Part shown: positions 6,552-8,036 of the stretch, piece by piece
Numbering within the stretch: the stretch's first letter is position 1
Layout: every line of letters begins with the position of its first letter
Origin: Elusimicrobiota bacterium
GTDB taxonomy: Bacteria > Elusimicrobiota > Elusimicrobia > UBA1565
NCBI GenBank assembly: GCA_003450735.1
Contig: DMEZ01000081.1
Location: forward strand, 1-8,036
Direction: 5' to 3'
Length of the DNA stretch: 8,036 nt
Notes under the pieces: model-generated
The model's database searches: none
The model's input: the letters and a program-made list of their open reading frames with translations, nothing else
What the model was told of the DNA's origin: nothing
Position numbers and translations under genes: made by a program

Positions 6552-6576
6552 GAATTGGGGGGCGGCCGACTCCGTC

Positions 6577-6605
6577 TTGAAGGCCTTGCGCGAATAGTGG
6601 AGAAT
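6577..6605 (+). promoter_or_regulatory. Weak candidate promoter for the CHASE2 cyclase gene
   Basis: TTGAAG (6577-6582) and GAGAAT (6600-6605) are separated by 17 nt and match the sigma70 boxes at 4/6 each. They are correctly placed 5' of the GTG at 6617, but short matches of this quality arise by chance. No better plus-strand promoter is visible in the divergent gap. Confidence 0.25.
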
Positions 6606-6616
6606 ACGGCCGCGCC

Positions 6617-8036
6617 GTGAAAAAGACCCCGGCTCTCCTCGCGCTCGCCGCCCTGCTCCTCCTCTCCTCGGGCCTGCTGTTCTCGGCCCGCCGCGCCGAG
6701 CTCGTGCGCGCCGTGGAGTACCGCACCCTCGACTGGCGCTTCCGCCATTTCTCCGACCCCTCCCGCCGCGACCCGCGCATCGTGCTCGTGATGCTCGACC
6801 AGCCCAGCCTCGACCGCTTCGAGGCGGACGGGGTCTACTGGCCCTGGCCGCGCAGCCTCTACGCCGCCGCGCTGGAGTTCTTCAAGAAGGCCGGCGCCAA
6901 GGCGGTGGTCTTCGACCTGCTCTTCACCAGCCCCTCCCCCTACGGCGTCTCGGAAGACCGGGAGTTCGGCAAGGCCCTCAAGAAAGCCGGGATGGCCGTG
7001 CTGGCCATGGAAACGGGCATGCGGGACGATCCCCTGCGCGCCGCTCTTCCTCCCGAGCGCTTCGCCCTCGAAGCTGCCGTGGATTTCGGCCGTCCCAAGG
7101 GTTCCGTGCGCCTCCCCGTGCCCGAGCTCCTCTCCGGCGCGGCCTTCCTGGGCGACACCTCGAGCCCACCGGACTCGGACGGCGTCTTCCGCCGAGTCCC
7201 CCTCGTCAGCGGATTGAAGGGCAGGCTCTACCCCTCTCTCTCCTTGGCCGCCGCGCTGGCCGCAAACAAAGCCGCGAGCCTCGAGGACGTCCCGCTCTCG
7301 CGCGGGCGGATGCTGGTCCGCTTCCACGGAGCGGCTCTCGCCCCGCGCTTCACCCGGGGCAGGACGACTTACGCCAGCTACTCTTTGGGCGACGTCATCT
7401 TGTCCCAGCAGAGCCTGGAGGAGAAGATGACTCCCCCACTCGAGCCGGCGCTCTTCAAGGACAAGATCGTCTTCATCGGCGGCTCCGCGGCGGGCCTGCT
7501 CGACAATCGGCCCTCGCCCGTCTCCCCCATCTTCCCCGGCACCGAGATCCTGGCCGCCGCGACCGACAACCTCCTCAACAAGGACTTCCTCGTCCCGGCC
7601 TCCGACCGCGCCGCGTTCCTCCTGATCCTCTTCGCCGTGCTGTCGGCCTTCTGCGCGGTCCGCTTCCTCCGGGCTTCCCTGCCGCTGACGGCCGCGCTCT
7701 CGGCCGGTCTCGCCCTCCTCGCCGTCGTCCTTTTCCGGCGCGGGATCTGGCTGGACATGGCTTTGCCCCAGCTGTCGTTGTGGCTGTCCTTCGCGGCGAC
7801 CTCGGCCTACAGCTACGCCGTGGAGGGCCGGCAGAAGCGCTATATCCAGTCGGCGTTCGGGCATTACCTCTCGCCCGAGGTGGTTCGCCAGATCGCCGAG
7901 GACCCCAGGCGCCTCGCCCTCGGCGGGGAGCGGCGCGAGCTCACCGTGTATTTCTCGGACATCGAGGGCTTCACGACCCTCTCGGAAGAACTCCCACCCG
8001 AGAAGCTCACCCTGCTCATGAACCGCTACCTCGACG
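6617..8036 (+). CDS. CHASE2-domain class III adenylate/guanylate cyclase, 3'-partial
   Basis: The frame runs from GTG 6617 to the right edge without a stop: 473 codons. An in-frame TGA at 6578-6580 and the lack of other start codons fix this start, though the nearest purine run, GGAGA at 6599-6603, is rather far away. Architecture: TM1 (about 4-23); an extracytoplasmic CHASE2 sensor with its hallmark LDWRFR (38-43), IVLVMLD (55-61), WPWPR (75-79), GAKAVVFDLLF (93-103) and PGTEILAAATDNLL (307-320); three TM segments (about 332-352, 355-376, 380-400); a linker with AFGHYLSPEVV and LGGERRELTVYF; and the beginning of a class III cyclase domain, FSDIEGFTTLSE, with the first metal-binding Asp at 448. 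It should sense an outside signal and make cAMP or cGMP inside. Substrate-determining residues and the second metal Asp lie beyond the window, so ATP versus GTP, or even activity, cannot be judged. Confidence 0.93.
   Translation, partial: MKKTPALLALAALLLLSSGLLFSARRAELVRAVEYRTLDWRFRHFSDPSRRDPRIVLVMLDQPSLDRFEADGVYWPWPRSLYAAALEFFKKAGAKAVVFDLLFTSPSPYGVSEDREFGKALKKAGMAVLAMETGMRDDPLRAALPPERFALEAAVDFGRPKGSVRLPVPELLSGAAFLGDTSSPPDSDGVFRRVPLVSGLKGRLYPSLSLAAALAANKAASLEDVPLSRGRMLVRFHGAALAPRFTRGRTTYASYSLGDVILSQQSLEEKMTPPLEPALFKDKIVFIGGSAAGLLDNRPSPVSPIFPGTEILAAATDNLLNKDFLVPASDRAAFLLILFAVLSAFCAVRFLRASLPLTAALSAGLALLAVVLFRRGIWLDMALPQLSLWLSFAATSAYSYAVEGRQKRYIQSAFGHYLSPEVVRQIAEDPRRLALGGERRELTVYFSDIEGFTTLSEELPPEKLTLLMNRYLD

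Noticed and set aside
6535..6563. Plus-strand promoter using TTGACA at 6535-6540
   Set aside because: The bases 17 nt downstream are a G-rich run (around 6558-6563) with no resemblance to a -10 box; the hexamer is explained by the palindrome.
6548..7864. 438-codon open frame on the minus strand opposite the CHASE2 cyclase
   Set aside because: The plus strand encodes unmistakable CHASE2 and cyclase motifs; the antisense product is a low-complexity Gly/Glu/Arg-rich shadow.
1..8036. tRNA, rRNA, riboswitch, CRISPR, insertion sequence or attachment site
   Set aside because: The gaps between genes are all short (about 130 bases at most), and I saw no cloverleaf, spaced direct repeats, transposase or terminal inverted repeats.

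Overview
The window is GC-rich bacterial DNA with dense coding, several GTG starts and long spurious antisense frames, all typical of a high-GC genome. It carries no mobile element, phage gene, RNA gene or CRISPR array that I can see. The genes (a secreted protein with a Sec signal, a hybrid sensor kinase, a CHASE2 cyclase and a bacterial glgC) point to a free-living, signalling-rich, glycogen-storing bacterium. The phylum cannot be fixed from this window. Elusimicrobiota, Myxococcota or a related environmental lineage would fit, but that is a guess.

Layout. (A) 1-3662, plus strand: a large VWA-domain protein with an N-terminal HExxH metallopeptidase-like motif, open to the left edge and so probably 5'-truncated. 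It overlaps by 4 nt a complete glgC (glucose-1-phosphate adenylyltransferase) whose sequence resembles the cyanobacterial/plant type. (B) 3693-3724: a perfect 14-bp GC-rich hairpin between convergent genes, probably terminating both. (C) 3745-6517, minus strand: a membrane-bound hybrid histidine kinase (2 TM, GAF, HisKA, HATPase, receiver), followed by a small secreted Met/Lys/Ala-rich protein of unknown family with its own likely promoter. (D) 6518-6616: a divergent intergenic region of 99 bp holding a near-consensus sigma70-type promoter for the kinase, with a perfect inverted repeat over its -35. (E) 6617-8036, plus strand: the first 473 codons of a CHASE2-3TM-class III nucleotide cyclase, cut by the right edge.

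How the genes fit together. The VWA protein and glgC are probably cotranscribed and translationally coupled. The kinase and the cyclase are divergent membrane signalling genes and may share regulation. The secreted protein lies just downstream of the kinase and could be in its regulon, but nothing in the sequence proves this. No gap between genes exceeds about 130 bases. The points most worth a second look are the Asp-to-Asn change in the kinase's ATP-binding G1 box, the combined metallopeptidase-like/VWA architecture, and the operator-like palindromes in the two minus-strand promoters. I see no clearly new multi-gene system.
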